Of a stretch of 64,000 nt of DNA, positions 25,034 through 34,369 are shown in pieces. The notes under the pieces were generated by a model. The model searched no databases and was not told the origin of the DNA. It saw only the letters and a list, made by a program, of their open reading frames with translations. The DNA comes from Streptomyces marianii. GTDB lineage: Bacteria; Actinomycetota; Actinomycetes; Streptomycetales; Streptomycetaceae. The DNA lies in the NCBI RefSeq assembly GCF_005795905.1, contig NZ_VAWE01000001.1, positions 5,259,001 to 5,323,000 on the forward strand. Direction: 5' to 3'. A program made the translations under genes and the position numbers. Every line of letters begins with the position of its first letter. Within the stretch, counting starts at the first letter, position 1.

Positions 25034-26386
25034 ATGGCCGGCAGGTGGATCGAGCAGTGGGACCCGGAGGACGAGACCTTCTGGGAGGCGGAAGGCAAGC
25101 ACATCGCCAAGCGGAACCTGATCTTTTCGGTGATCTCCGAGCACATCGGATTCTCCGTATGGAGCATGTTCTCGGTGATGGCTCTCTTCATGGGGCCCCA
25201 GTACGGCATCGACCCGGCGGGGAAGTTCTTCCTGGTCGCCGTCGCCTCGCTGGTCGGCGCGGCGCTGCGGGTGCCCTACGGATTCGCGGTCGCCCGGTTC
25301 GGCGGCCGGAACTGGACGATCGTCAGTGCCGGCATGCTGCTGGTGCCGACCACCGCCCTGTTCGCCGTCATGGAACCGGGAACCTCGTATACCACCTTCA
25401 TGGTGGTCGCGATCCTCACCGGCGTCGGCGGGGCGAACTTCGCCTCCTCCATGACCAACATCAACAGCTTCTATCCGCTGCGCCTCAAGGGCTGGGCGCT
25501 CGGCATGAACGCGGGCGGCGGCAACATCGGCGTGGCCGTGGTGCAGTTGCTCGGTCTGCTGGTCATCGCGACCGCCGGAGCCACGCAGCCGCGGCTGCTG
25601 GTGGGCCTCTACATTCCGCTGATCATCGTGGCCACCGTGCTCAGCGCCACGTACATGAACAACCTCGGCCCGGTGAAGAACGACTCCGGCGCCGCCAAGG
25701 AGGCCGTCCGGGACAGCCACACCTGGATCATGTCCTTCCTCTACATCGGCACGTTCGGTTCCTTCATCGGCTACAGCTTCGCCTTCGGACTCGTCCTGCA
25801 GAACCAGTTCGGCCGCACCCCGCTGCAGGCCGCCTCGCTCACCTTCGTCGGCCCGCTGCTCGGTTCGCTCATCCGTCCCGTCGGCGGCCATCTCGCCGAC
25901 CGGCTCGGCGGGGCGAGGGTGACGCTGTGGAACTTCGCCCTCATGACCGTGGCGGTCGGCGTGGTCGTCGCCGCCTCCGTGCAGAAGTCGCTGGCCCTGT
26001 TCATCGCCGGATTCATCGTCCTGTTCATCCTCACCGGCATCGGCAACGGGTCGACCTACAAGATGATCCCCGGTATCTACCGGACCAAGGCGCAAGCCAA
26101 GGGCCTCATGGGCGAGGATGCCCAGATCTACGCCCGACGGCTGTCGGGGGCGACCATGGCCCTGATCGGCGCGGTCGGTGCCTTCGGAGGGCTCGGCATC
26201 AACCTCGCCCTTCGGCAGTCCTTCCTCACCTCGGGGAGCGGCACGAGCGCCTTCGTGGTCTTCCTCGGCTACTACGTGCTGTGTTTCGCGGTCACCTGGG
26301 CGGTATACCTTCGCAAGCCCGCACGCACCGCCGCACCGGCCGCGACGACCGAGAAGAAGCCGCAGCTCAGCTACGCCGAGGTGTGA
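25034..26386 (+). CDS. narK: NarK-type nitrate/nitrite MFS transporter
   Basis: 450 residues. The N terminus WIEQWDPEDETFWEAEGKHI is typical of actinobacterial NarK2 proteins. About 12 helices are present, with the nitrate signatures GVGGANFASSMTNINSFYPL and GIGNGSTYKMIPGIY; each carries the conserved Gly/Asn pattern of the nitrate-nitrite porter family. It could import nitrate or exchange it for nitrite. An AGTGGAGG ribosome site lies upstream. The NnaR-like regulator follows, supporting a role in nitrate assimilation. Confidence 0.92.
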   Translation: MAGRWIEQWDPEDETFWEAEGKHIAKRNLIFSVISEHIGFSVWSMFSVMALFMGPQYGIDPAGKFFLVAVASLVGAALRVPYGFAVARFGGRNWTIVSAGMLLVPTTALFAVMEPGTSYTTFMVVAILTGVGGANFASSMTNINSFYPLRLKGWALGMNAGGGNIGVAVVQLLGLLVIATAGATQPRLLVGLYIPLIIVATVLSATYMNNLGPVKNDSGAAKEAVRDSHTWIMSFLYIGTFGSFIGYSFAFGLVLQNQFGRTPLQAASLTFVGPLLGSLIRPVGGHLADRLGGARVTLWNFALMTVAVGVVVAASVQKSLALFIAGFIVLFILTGIGNGSTYKMIPGIYRTKAQAKGLMGEDAQIYARRLSGATMALIGAVGAFGGLGINLALRQSFLTSGSGTSAFVVFLGYYVLCFAVTWAVYLRKPARTAAPAATTEKKPQLSYAEV

Positions 26387-26461
26387 GCGGGAGTGCCTCG
26401 TAACCACGGGGAAACGCAGCCGATCCGAGCCTGTCACGCGTCCTTGCCAGGCTCGGTCGGC

Positions 26462-27616
26462 ATGTACCACGAACAGCACGCCGCTGCCGCGGTCGCCCCG
26501 CTCTCGGGCTTCACGGTCGGGGTCACGGCGGCCAGGCGCGCGGACGAACTGGGCGCGTTGCTGCAGCGCCGCGGGGCGACGGTGCTCCACGCACCCGCCC
26601 TGCGGATCGTGCCGCTCGCGGACGACGGCGAGTTGCTCGCCGCCACCAAGGAGCTCATCGACAACGCCCCGGACGTGGTGGTCGCCACCACGGCGATCGG
26701 GTTCCGGGGCTGGGTGGAGGCCGCCGACGGCTGGGGCTACGGCGAGGAACTGCTCGCCTGCCTGCGCGGCGTCGAGCTCCTGGCCCGCGGCCCGAAGGTG
26801 AAGGGCGCGATCCGGGCGGCCGGGCTGACGGAGGAGTGGTCGCCCACGTCCGAGTCGATGGCCGAGGTGCTCGACCGGCTCCTCGACGAGGGCGTCGCGG
26901 ACCGCCGGGTGGCGCTGCAACTGCACGGCGAACCGCTTCCCGGGTTCGTGGAGGCGCTACGGGCCGGGGGCGCCGAGGTCGTCGTCGTCCCCGTCTACCG
27001 GTGGATGCCCCCGGACGACCTCGCTCCGCTGGACCGGCTGCTCGACGCGACGGTGGGGCGGTCCCTGGACGCCGTGACGTTCACCAGCGCCCCGGCCGCG
27101 GCGTCGCTGTTCTCCCGTGCCGAGGACCGTGGACTGCTGCCGGAGCTGCTCGACGCGCTCGCCCACGACGTGCTGCCGGCCTGCGTGGGACCGGTCACGG
27201 CCCTTCCGCTCCAGGCGCGCGGGCTGGACACGGTCCAGCCCGACCGCTTCCGGCTGGGCCCGCTCGTCCAGCTGCTCTGCCTCGAACTGCCCTCGCGGGC
27301 CCGGACCTTGCCGGTGGCCGGCCGCCAGGTCGAGATCCGCGGCCATGCCGTCCTCGTCGACGGCGACGTACGGCCGGTGCCTCCGGCGGGGATGTCGCTG
27401 CTCAACGCCCTGGCCCGCCGCCCCGGCTGGGTCGTATCCCGCGCGGACCTGCTGCGTGCCCTGCCCGGCGCCGGCCGTGACGAGCACGCCGTGGAGACGG
27501 CCATGGCCCGCCTCCGCACGGCCCTCGGCGACCCCAACCTCATCCAGACCGTGGTGAAGCGCGGCTACCGGCTGGCACTCGACCCGGCGGTCGACACCAA
27601 GTACGCGGACGCCTGA
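26462..27616 (+). CDS. nnaR: NnaR-like regulator: HemD-like domain plus winged helix
   Basis: 384 residues from ATG 26462 (an upstream in-frame start at 26393 is less likely). Residues about 15-270 resemble uroporphyrinogen-III synthase (GFTVGVTAARRADELGALLQ, TSAPAAASLF), and residues about 280-375 form an OmpR-type winged helix (LLNALARRPGWVVSRADLL, VETAMARLRTALGDPNLIQT, KRGYRL). This fusion is known in Streptomyces as NnaR, an activator of nitrate/nitrite assimilation genes acting with GlnR. The position next to narK agrees. It is often mis-annotated as a haem enzyme. Confidence 0.88.
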   Translation: MYHEQHAAAAVAPLSGFTVGVTAARRADELGALLQRRGATVLHAPALRIVPLADDGELLAATKELIDNAPDVVVATTAIGFRGWVEAADGWGYGEELLACLRGVELLARGPKVKGAIRAAGLTEEWSPTSESMAEVLDRLLDEGVADRRVALQLHGEPLPGFVEALRAGGAEVVVVPVYRWMPPDDLAPLDRLLDATVGRSLDAVTFTSAPAAASLFSRAEDRGLLPELLDALAHDVLPACVGPVTALPLQARGLDTVQPDRFRLGPLVQLLCLELPSRARTLPVAGRQVEIRGHAVLVDGDVRPVPPAGMSLLNALARRPGWVVSRADLLRALPGAGRDEHAVETAMARLRTALGDPNLIQTVVKRGYRLALDPAVDTKYADA

Positions 27617-27882
27617 CGGCGGTTGCGGGGGCGCGAGGGCCGGCCCCGCACGCGGGGGCGGGCGGCCACGGGCGGGTGGCCCGGCGCCCGGGCCGGCACG
27701 TCGCGACGGGTCGCCCCGGCGGCCACGCCGCCGCCGGCGGGCCAGGCGCGGGGACATCCGCCTGAGGGGTCCGTCGTCCCGCGTGGGATCGGGGCGCGTC
27801 CGGGGCACGTGGGACCCGCCCGACGCCCGGGGGTCGTTCCCGGGGGGTTCCCGGGGCGTGCCCGCACGGGCACCCTGAACTC

Positions 27883-28476
27883 ATGGGCATCGGCTCGTAC
27901 GACGGGCGGTTCGACTCGGGGCGCGTCTGCCTGGATCTCGTGGCGGCGGGGCCGGAGGATCCCGGAGGGCTCGGGCGGTGGCTCATGGCGGCCGGACTGC
28001 TGCCGCCGGGCACTCCCCTGGGCGCCGTGACCGCGTGGTGGGTGCCCCCGTTCCGTGAACTGCGCGCCTGTGTGGAGGGCTTGGTGGACGCCCAGATCGA
28101 CCACCGTACGGGCGTACCCGCTCCCGGACGCCGCGATGGTCGGGACGGCGCCCTCGTACGGCTCAACGCGTTCGCCTCCGCCTCCGCCCCGCCCGCCGTC
28201 ACGGCCGTGCGCGACGACGAGGGCGAGCTCGTCCGGGCCCCGCTCGCCCGCCCCGAATGCGCCGCGCTGCTCGCCGCCGTCGCCCGCGACGCGGTGGACC
28301 TGCTCACCGATCCCGAGGCCCGTTCCAGGCTCCGCCGCTGCGAGGGCGAAGGCTGCCGCCGTGTGTATCTGGACACATCCCGGGGCCGGCGCCGTCGCTG
28401 GTGTTCAAGCGAGATGTGCGGCAATCGGGAGCGCGTGGCGCGGCACCGGCGTCGCGCGGCGCTCTCGAGGGCCTGA
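27883..28476 (+). CDS. CGNR zinc-finger protein (ABATE domain)
   Basis: 197 residues. The N-terminal part (SGRVCLDLVAAGPEDPGGLG) is the ABATE domain. The C-terminal zinc finger reads RRCEGEGCRRVYLDTSRGRR followed by RWCSSEMCGNRERVARHR, holding the four cysteines and the CGNR motif. Such proteins are predicted DNA-binding regulators of stress or catabolic genes; the target is unknown. The 266-base upstream gap is GC-rich without a clear promoter. Confidence 0.92.
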   Translation: MGIGSYDGRFDSGRVCLDLVAAGPEDPGGLGRWLMAAGLLPPGTPLGAVTAWWVPPFRELRACVEGLVDAQIDHRTGVPAPGRRDGRDGALVRLNAFASASAPPAVTAVRDDEGELVRAPLARPECAALLAAVARDAVDLLTDPEARSRLRRCEGEGCRRVYLDTSRGRRRRWCSSEMCGNRERVARHRRRAALSRA

Positions 28477-28576
28477 CAGGCGATCATTTCGCGATGCTAT
28501 GACCGGTATTGCCGGCCGAATCGGCGAGGCGCCGGCCGGCATCCCAAAAGATCTTGAAAGTTTTTCCCGGTCGCGT

Positions 28577-28607
28577 TGAGTCGATCGGCGGGCCGCTCCG
28601 TAGTGAT
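28577..28607 (+). promoter_or_regulatory. candidate sigma-70-type promoter for the ECF sigma gene
   Basis: TTGAGT near 28577 and TAGTGAT near 28601, about 19 bases apart, lie some 55 bases before GTG 28662. The spacer is a little long; tentative. Confidence 0.3.
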
Positions 28608-28661
28608 GGACGACAGACAAGCAGTCAGACACTCAGACAGGGTCTCGACCGGGAGGTTCAG

Positions 28662-29249
28662 GTGCGCAAGGATGCCGCCGTGGCCGATGACCGTTCAGGC
28701 AGGGCCCGGCATCGCGCCGACTCGTCGCGCACCAGCACATCCGTCCCTGACGAGGAGCTGATGCGCGTGCTTTATCAGGAGCACGCCGGACCTCTCCTCG
28801 CCTATGTGCTCCGCCTCGTGGCCGGCGACCGCCAGCGTGCCGAGGACGTGGTACAGGAGACGCTCATCCGTGCCTGGAAGAACGCCGGTCAGCTCAATCG
28901 GGCGACCGGCTCTGTCCGACCCTGGCTGGTGACGGTCGCACGGCGTATCGTCATCGACGGTCACCGCAGCCGGCAAGCCCGGCCGCAGGAGGTCGATCCG
29001 TCGCCGCTGGAGGTCATGCCCGCGGAGGACGAGATCGACAAGGCGTTGTGGCTGATGACGCTATCCGATGCGCTCGATGATTTGACCCCTGCTCACAGGG
29101 AAGTACTCGTCGAGACGTATTTCAAAGGGCGTACGGTCAATGAGGCGGCCGAGAAGCTCGGCATACCCAGCGGGACCGTGCGGTCCCGTGTGTTCTACGC
29201 ACTGCGTTCCATGAAGCTCGCTCTGGAGGAGAGGGGGGTCACGGCATGA
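28662..29249 (+). CDS. sigU: ECF RNA polymerase sigma factor (SigU-like)
   Basis: 195 residues from GTG 28662, which has GGGAGG five bases upstream. Region 2 is YVLRLVAGDRQRAEDVVQET followed by RPWLVTVARRIVIDGHR. Region 4 is LTPAHREVLVETYFKGRTVN then AAEKLGIPSGTVRSRVFYAL. The gene overlaps the downstream anti-sigma gene by four bases (ATGA). Gene order relative to helD, malic enzyme and HU matches S. coelicolor sigU, whose release from RsuA affects differentiation and secretion; that identity is by synteny from memory. Confidence 0.9.
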   Translation: MRKDAAVADDRSGRARHRADSSRTSTSVPDEELMRVLYQEHAGPLLAYVLRLVAGDRQRAEDVVQETLIRAWKNAGQLNRATGSVRPWLVTVARRIVIDGHRSRQARPQEVDPSPLEVMPAEDEIDKALWLMTLSDALDDLTPAHREVLVETYFKGRTVNEAAEKLGIPSGTVRSRVFYALRSMKLALEERGVTA

Positions 29250-30097
29250 ACAGGCAGGACCAGTCCGGGCAGTTCGGACAGTCCGAAGAGGGGTCGGTCC
29301 ACGAGACGGCCGGGGCGTATGTCCTCGGCATCCTCGACGACGCGGAAGCCACCGCGTTCGAGGCGCACCTGGCCGGCTGCGACATCTGTGCCGCCCACCT
29401 CGAGGAGTTCGCGGGCATGGAGCCGATGCTGGCGATGCTCGCCGAGGCCCCGGTGCAGCCGGGCGTGCCTCAGCAACCCACCGTGCTGCCCTTCGACAGC
29501 AGGATCATGCAGCCGCCGTCCCGGCCCGCCGTCACGGTCCCGACGGCGCCGAGTCCGCAGCTGCTGGACCGGCTCGTGGACGAGGTCGCGGTGAAGCGCT
29601 CCCGGAAGCGCCGTCGCAGCATGTACATGATCGCGGCTTCGGCCGTGCTGATCCTCGGCGGTCCGGCCGTCGCGGTGGTCGTCACCCAGGACGACGCCAC
29701 GGCGGGCAACGTCGCGGCACCGCACCCGACCAGCCCCGCGGAGAACGAGTTCTTCGACGGCATGGCGGAGAAGGTCGAGGCGACGGACGCGGTCACCAAG
29801 GTCACCGCCACCGTCGGCCTGGAGGAGAAGGGCTGGGGCACCCACGCGGTCCTGGAGCTCAAGAACGTCAAGGGCCCCCAGAAGTGCAGTCTCGTCGCCG
29901 TCTCCAAGGGCGGTGAGGAGGAGGTCGTGACCTCCTGGTCCGTCCCCGAGCGCGGGTACGGCATCGTCGACAGCACGAACAAGGAGGCCAAGAAGCCCCT
30001 GTACATCCATGGCGGCGCCGCCATGGACCGCAACGAGATCGATCACTTCGAGGTCCGCACCTTCGACGGGAAGCGCCTCGTGGAGGTCGGCGCCTGA
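29246..30097 (+). CDS. rsuA: membrane anti-sigma factor with zinc-binding domain (RsuA-like)
   Basis: 283 residues. The cytoplasmic N terminus carries HLAGCDICAAHLEEF, the His-x3-Cys-x2-Cys zinc motif of ZAS anti-sigma factors (about residues 41-48). One membrane helix, SMYMIAASAVLILGGPAVAVVV, spans about residues 125-146, with an outer C-terminal domain of about 135 residues. It should hold the sigma factor at the membrane until a signal outside releases it. It is translationally coupled to the sigma gene. Confidence 0.92.
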   Translation: MNRQDQSGQFGQSEEGSVHETAGAYVLGILDDAEATAFEAHLAGCDICAAHLEEFAGMEPMLAMLAEAPVQPGVPQQPTVLPFDSRIMQPPSRPAVTVPTAPSPQLLDRLVDEVAVKRSRKRRRSMYMIAASAVLILGGPAVAVVVTQDDATAGNVAAPHPTSPAENEFFDGMAEKVEATDAVTKVTATVGLEEKGWGTHAVLELKNVKGPQKCSLVAVSKGGEEEVVTSWSVPERGYGIVDSTNKEAKKPLYIHGGAAMDRNEIDHFEVRTFDGKRLVEVGA

Positions 30098-30144
30098 ACC
30101 ACGGACACCCGGACCACGACAGCGGACCTTCCGCCTGACATAAC

Positions 30145-30196
30145 GGCCCCCTTCGCGTACGGTTGACGGCTGCCCAGTGCACGTCAGAAGGGGGCC
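30145..30196 (+). promoter_or_regulatory. inverted repeat that includes the helD ribosome site
   Basis: GGCCCCCTTC (30145-30154) is the exact reverse complement of GAAGGGGGCC (30187-30196); the second arm contains the Shine-Dalgarno sequence of GTG 30200. The loop is 32 bases. It could hide the ribosome site if both arms are transcribed. Confidence 0.5.
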
Positions 30197-30199
30197 ACG

Positions 30200-32485
30200 G
30201 TGGCCGCGCAGGAAGCCGCTGTCGACTCGGTCCGGGACCGCGAGATCCTTGTCGAACAGGACCATCTGGATCAGGTGTACCACCGCCTCGAGGAGAAGAT
30301 CCACGAGGCGGAGTTCCTGATGGACGACGCCGCCAAACGCGGCCAGGTCGGCACGCCCGGCGCGCTCGCCGAGCGGGACGCCCAGGTGTTCCGGGCCGGG
30401 ATCCACCTCAACCGGCTCAACAGCGAGTTCGAGGACTTCCTCTTCGGCCGGATCGACCTGCTGCGCGGCAAGGACGGCAAGAAGGGGCCTGACGGGGCGT
30501 ACACCTCCGTCGAGCCGGCCGAGGACGCCGTGCGGGCGGACGGGACGGGGCAGTACGCCGACATCGCCGAGACGCTGCACATCGGCCGGATCGGCGTGCT
30601 CGACGCCGACTACGCGCCCCTGGTCATCGACTGGCGCGCCCCGGCCGCGGCGCCCTTCTACCGCTCCACCCCCGTCGACCCCGGCCGTGTCGTGCGCCGC
30701 CGCGTCATCCGCTCCAAGGGCCGCCGTGTCCTGGGCGTCGAGGACGACCTGATGCGCCCCGAGCTGACCGCACGCCTCGGCGGTCAGGAGCTGCCGGTCA
30801 TCGGCGACGGCGCCCTGATGGCGGCGCTCGGCCAGGCCCGCACCCACACCATGCGGGACATCGTGTCCTCCATCCAGGCCGAGCAGGACCTGGTGATCAG
30901 GGCGCCCGCCGCCTCGGTCACGGAGGTCTCCGGCGGCCCGGGCACCGGAAAGACGGCCGTCGCGCTCCACCGGGCCGCGTACCTGCTCTACCAGGACCGG
31001 CGCCGGTACGCGGGCGGCATCCTGGTCGTCTCCCCGACCCCGCTGCTCGTCGCCTACACCGAGGGCGTGCTGCCCTCGCTGGGCGAGGAGGGGCAGGTCG
31101 CGATCCGGGCGGTGGGCTCCCTGGTGGACGGGGCCGAGGCCGCCACGTACGACGATCCGCCCGTCGCCCGCGTCAAGGGCTCGCTGCGGATGCTGAAGGT
31201 GCTGCGCAAGGCGGCCCGCGGCGCCCTGGAGCTCGGCGAGACCCCCGACCGGCTGCGGGTGGTGGCGTTCGGCCGCCGGCTGGAACTGGAGTCCGACGAG
31301 CTCCAGCGCATCCGCCACAACGTCCTGGGCGGCACCGCGCCGGTCAACCTGCTGCGGCCGCGCGCCCGGAGACTGCTCCTGGACGCGCTGTACGCGAAGT
31401 CGGGCGCGGCCGGCCGGCACACCGACCCGGAGCTGGCCGCCGAGCTGCGCTCCTCCTTCGACGACGACGTCAGCTCGGAGGACTCGTTCGTCGACTTCCT
31501 CGACGCCTGGTGGCCCGAGCTGACGCCGCTCGGGGTGCTCGCCGCGATGGCCGACGAGCGCCGGCTCGGCCGCTGGTCACGACGGGTCCTCAACCCCGGC
31601 GAGGTGCGAAGACTCGCCCGCAGTCTCAGACGTGACGGCCTGTCCGCGCACGACGTCGCGGCCCTCGACGAACTGCAGGCCATCCTCGGCACCCCGGTCC
31701 GCCCGAAGAAGAAGCGCGAGGCCGATCCGCTGGACCAGCTCACCGGGCTGGAGGAGCTGATGCCGCAGCGCGAGGAATCCCAGCGCGAGCGGGCCGAGCG
31801 GCTGGCGGCGGAGCGCACCGAGTACGCGCACGTCATCGTCGACGAGGCGCAGGACCTCACGCCCATGCAGTGGCGGATGATCGGCCGCCGCGGCCGGCAC
31901 GCCACCTGGACGATCGTGGGCGACCCCGCCCAGTCGTCATGGTCGGACCCGGACGAGGCCGCCGAGGCCCGCGACGACGCCCTCGGTACCCGGCCGCGCC
32001 GGCGGTTCGAACTCACCGTGAACTACCGCAACCCGTCCGAGGTCGCCGAGCTCGCCGCCCGGGTGCTGACGCTGGCCATGCCGGGAATGGTGGCGCCCCG
32101 CGCCGTCCGCTCGACGGGCCTGCGACCCCGGTTCGCGGTGGCGCGCGACGACCTGGAGCGGACCGTCCGTCTGGAGACCCGGCGTCTGCTGGACGAGGTG
32201 GACGGCACCGTCGGCGTCGTGGTCGCGATGGACCGGCGCGCGGAGGCCGCCCGCTGGCTCGACGGCCTCGGCGACCGTGCGGTCGCCCTCGGTTCGCTCG
32301 AGGCGAAGGGCCTGGAATACGACGCGACGGTGGTCGTCTCGCCCGCGGAGATCGCCGACGAGTCGCCGGCCGGCCTGCGGGTGCTGTACGTGGCGCTGAC
32401 CCGCGCCACCCAGCAGCTCACCGTGGTCTCGGGCAGGCGCGACGAGCCGGACGCGGACGGGGTCCCGGACCTGCTGAGGGACTGA
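30200..32485 (+). CDS. helR: HelD/HelR-type UvrD-like RNA polymerase recycling motor
   Basis: 761 residues from GTG 30200. The N-terminal long coiled coil (residues about 14-90, LDQVYHRLEEKIHEAEFLMD) is the arm that enters the RNA polymerase secondary channel in HelD proteins. Superfamily-1 motifs follow: SGGPGTGKTAVALHRAAYLL (Walker A), HVIVDEAQDLTPMQWRMIGR (motif II), SWSDPDEA, VNYRNPSEVAELA (motif IV) and VLYVALTRATQQLTVVSGR (motif VI). In Streptomyces a homolog (HelR) dissociates stalled or rifamycin-bound polymerase and gives rifamycin tolerance. I see no copy of the rifamycin-associated element upstream, but I recall it only roughly. Confidence 0.9.
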   Translation: MAAQEAAVDSVRDREILVEQDHLDQVYHRLEEKIHEAEFLMDDAAKRGQVGTPGALAERDAQVFRAGIHLNRLNSEFEDFLFGRIDLLRGKDGKKGPDGAYTSVEPAEDAVRADGTGQYADIAETLHIGRIGVLDADYAPLVIDWRAPAAAPFYRSTPVDPGRVVRRRVIRSKGRRVLGVEDDLMRPELTARLGGQELPVIGDGALMAALGQARTHTMRDIVSSIQAEQDLVIRAPAASVTEVSGGPGTGKTAVALHRAAYLLYQDRRRYAGGILVVSPTPLLVAYTEGVLPSLGEEGQVAIRAVGSLVDGAEAATYDDPPVARVKGSLRMLKVLRKAARGALELGETPDRLRVVAFGRRLELESDELQRIRHNVLGGTAPVNLLRPRARRLLLDALYAKSGAAGRHTDPELAAELRSSFDDDVSSEDSFVDFLDAWWPELTPLGVLAAMADERRLGRWSRRVLNPGEVRRLARSLRRDGLSAHDVAALDELQAILGTPVRPKKKREADPLDQLTGLEELMPQREESQRERAERLAAERTEYAHVIVDEAQDLTPMQWRMIGRRGRHATWTIVGDPAQSSWSDPDEAAEARDDALGTRPRRRFELTVNYRNPSEVAELAARVLTLAMPGMVAPRAVRSTGLRPRFAVARDDLERTVRLETRRLLDEVDGTVGVVVAMDRRAEAARWLDGLGDRAVALGSLEAKGLEYDATVVVSPAEIADESPAGLRVLYVALTRATQQLTVVSGRRDEPDADGVPDLLRD

Positions 32486-32616
32486 GGGCCCGCCCGGACC
32501 TGCCGGGGCGCGTCCCGGTCCCGTTGACGGACTGCGGGCCGGACGGGGCGGGCGGACGGCCGAACGGGGTCAACTCGCGGAGCGGGGAATCACCTTCTGG
32601 GACTCTTTGTTAGCCT

Positions 32617-32765
32617 GTGTGTGGCACCGGCCCGATCCAAGCCCCCGGGCCCAACCTTCGTCCCTCAGAGGGACCACTTGCCGCGAGGCGAGCATGGCGG
32701 GTCGGTGTCACCAGAGCGTCGGGAAGAGGTCCGCGTCACCACGGTGACGCGGACCTCTTCCGTTT
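32617..32765 (+). ncRNA. candidate small RNA ending in a 19-bp stem terminator
   Basis: A TAGCCT hexamer at 32611-32616 could be a -10, with GGAAT at 32586-32590 upstream. The region then shows a small hairpin GTCCCTCAGAGGGAC near 32661-32675 and ends in the terminator at 32722-32761. There is no open frame with a ribosome site. From memory a small RNA (scr2952) was reported in this interval of S. coelicolor; I cannot verify identity. Confidence 0.4.
32722..32761 (+). terminator. 19-bp perfect stem terminator
   Basis: GGAAGAGGTCCGCGTCACC, then AC, then its exact reverse complement, followed by GTTTCTCC. It stands far from the helR stop (237 bases), so it more likely ends a transcript that starts in the gap. 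Confidence 0.85.
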
Positions 32766-32935
32766 CTCCGCTCTTCTACTTCTCCGCGACTTCTCGTATG
32801 GTGGAAAAAGTTTTCCAAAACCAAAACGACCAGTATTACCTGCTACTGGCAGGTAGGTGCGACCATCGGATGGCCCCGCCCGGTCACCACCGGGCGGTGC
32901 GGCAACGAAGCTAGGGAAAGCAGAGGAACTCGGCC

Positions 32936-34369
32936 ATGGCAACGGCGCCCAGCGTCTCGTACTCGATGACGGTCCGGCTGGAGGTGCCCGCGAGCGGAAC
33001 CGCGGTCTCGCAGCTCACCACCGCCGTGGAGTCCTCCGGCGGCTCGGTCACCGGTCTCGACGTCACCGCGTCCGGCCACGAGAAGCTCCGGATCGACGTC
33101 ACCATCGCGGCGACCTCCACGACGCACGCGGACGAGATCGTCGAGAAGCTGAACGGCATCGAGGGCGTCACCCTCGGCAAGGTGTCCGACCGGACCTTCC
33201 TCATGCACCTCGGCGGCAAGATCGAGATGCAGTCCAAGCACCCCATCCGCAACCGTGACGACCTCTCCATGGTCTACACCCCGGGCGTGGCCCGCGTGTG
33301 CATGGCCATCGCCGAGAACCCCGAGGACGCCCGCCGCCTCACCATCAAGCGCAACTCCGTCGCCGTCGTGACGGACGGTTCCGCCGTGCTCGGCCTCGGC
33401 AACATCGGCCCGAAGGCCGCCCTGCCCGTCATGGAGGGCAAGGCGGCCCTCTTCAAGCGGTTCGCCGGCATCGACGCCTGGCCGATCTGTCTGGACACCC
33501 AGGACACCGACGCCATCGTCGAGATCGTCAAGGCCATCGCCCCGGGCTTCGCAGGCATCAACCTGGAGGACATCTCGGCGCCCCGCTGCTTCGAGATCGA
33601 GGCACGGCTGCGCGAGGCCCTCGACATCCCGGTCTTCCACGACGATCAGCACGGCACCGCGATCGTCGTGCTCGCCGCCCTCACCAACGCACTGCGCGTG
33701 GTGGGCAAGGCGGTTGAGGACGTCCGGGTCGTGATGTCCGGCGCCGGCGCGGCCGGTACGGCCATCCTGAAGCTGCTCATCGCGGCGGGTGTCAAGCACG
33801 CCGTCGTCGCCGACATCCACGGCGTCGTGCACGCCGGCCGCGAGGACCTCGTGGACGCCGCGCCCGGGTCGGCGCTGCGCTGGATCGGCGACAACACCAA
33901 CCCCGACGGTGTCACCGGCACGCTCAGGGAAGCGGTGCGCGGCGCCGACGTGTTCATCGGGGTCTCCGCCCCGAACGTGCTGGGTGCGGAGGACGTCGCG
34001 GGGATGGCGGACGACGCGATCGTGTTCGCGCTCGCGAACCCCGACCCCGAGGTGGACCCGGCAATCGCCCGGCAGACCGCGGCAGTTGTGGCCACCGGCC
34101 GCAGCGACTTCCCGAACCAGATCAACAACGTGTTGGTGTTCCCGGGTGTCTTCCGAGGCCTCCTGGACGCGCAGTCGCGCACCGTCAACACGGAGATGAT
34201 GCTCGCCGCGGCAACGGCGCTGGCGGACGTCGTCACCGAGGACGAGCTCAACCCGAACTACATCATCCCGTCCGTCTTCAACGACAAGGTCGCGGGTGCC
34301 GTCGCCGGGGCCGTCCGGGACGCCGCGCGGGCGGCGGGCGCGGCTGTGACGGGCCCCACCCCGTACTGA
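32936..34369 (+). CDS. NAD(P)-dependent malic enzyme with N-terminal ACT-like domain
   Basis: 477 residues. Residues about 8-80 form an ACT-like fold (SMTVRLEVPASGTAVSQLTT) absent from minimal malic enzymes. The catalytic part has SMVYTPGVARVCMAI, the lysine-bearing KRNSVAVVTDGSAVLGLGNI, the metal-binding INLEDISAPRCFEIE and FHDDQHGTAIV, and the Rossmann motif MSGAGAAGTAIL. It converts malate to pyruvate and CO2 with NAD(P). Length suits a bacterial short malic enzyme plus regulatory domain. Confidence 0.95.
   Translation: MATAPSVSYSMTVRLEVPASGTAVSQLTTAVESSGGSVTGLDVTASGHEKLRIDVTIAATSTTHADEIVEKLNGIEGVTLGKVSDRTFLMHLGGKIEMQSKHPIRNRDDLSMVYTPGVARVCMAIAENPEDARRLTIKRNSVAVVTDGSAVLGLGNIGPKAALPVMEGKAALFKRFAGIDAWPICLDTQDTDAIVEIVKAIAPGFAGINLEDISAPRCFEIEARLREALDIPVFHDDQHGTAIVVLAALTNALRVVGKAVEDVRVVMSGAGAAGTAILKLLIAAGVKHAVVADIHGVVHAGREDLVDAAPGSALRWIGDNTNPDGVTGTLREAVRGADVFIGVSAPNVLGAEDVAGMADDAIVFALANPDPEVDPAIARQTAAVVATGRSDFPNQINNVLVFPGVFRGLLDAQSRTVNTEMMLAAATALADVVTEDELNPNYIIPSVFNDKVAGAVAGAVRDAARAAGAAVTGPTPY

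Larger units (their letters stand above)
32486..32935. other. 450-base intergenic region between helR and malic enzyme
   Basis: Contains a candidate small RNA and strong terminator (see separate entries), then a low-GC stretch 32780-32850 (GGAAAAAGTTTTCCAAAACC and neighbours) that probably holds the malic-enzyme promoter. No credible protein gene. Confidence 0.6.

Noticed and set aside
26462..27616. Uroporphyrinogen-III synthase (haem pathway enzyme)
   Set aside because: The C-terminal winged helix and position beside narK point to the NnaR-type regulator; no other tetrapyrrole gene is nearby.
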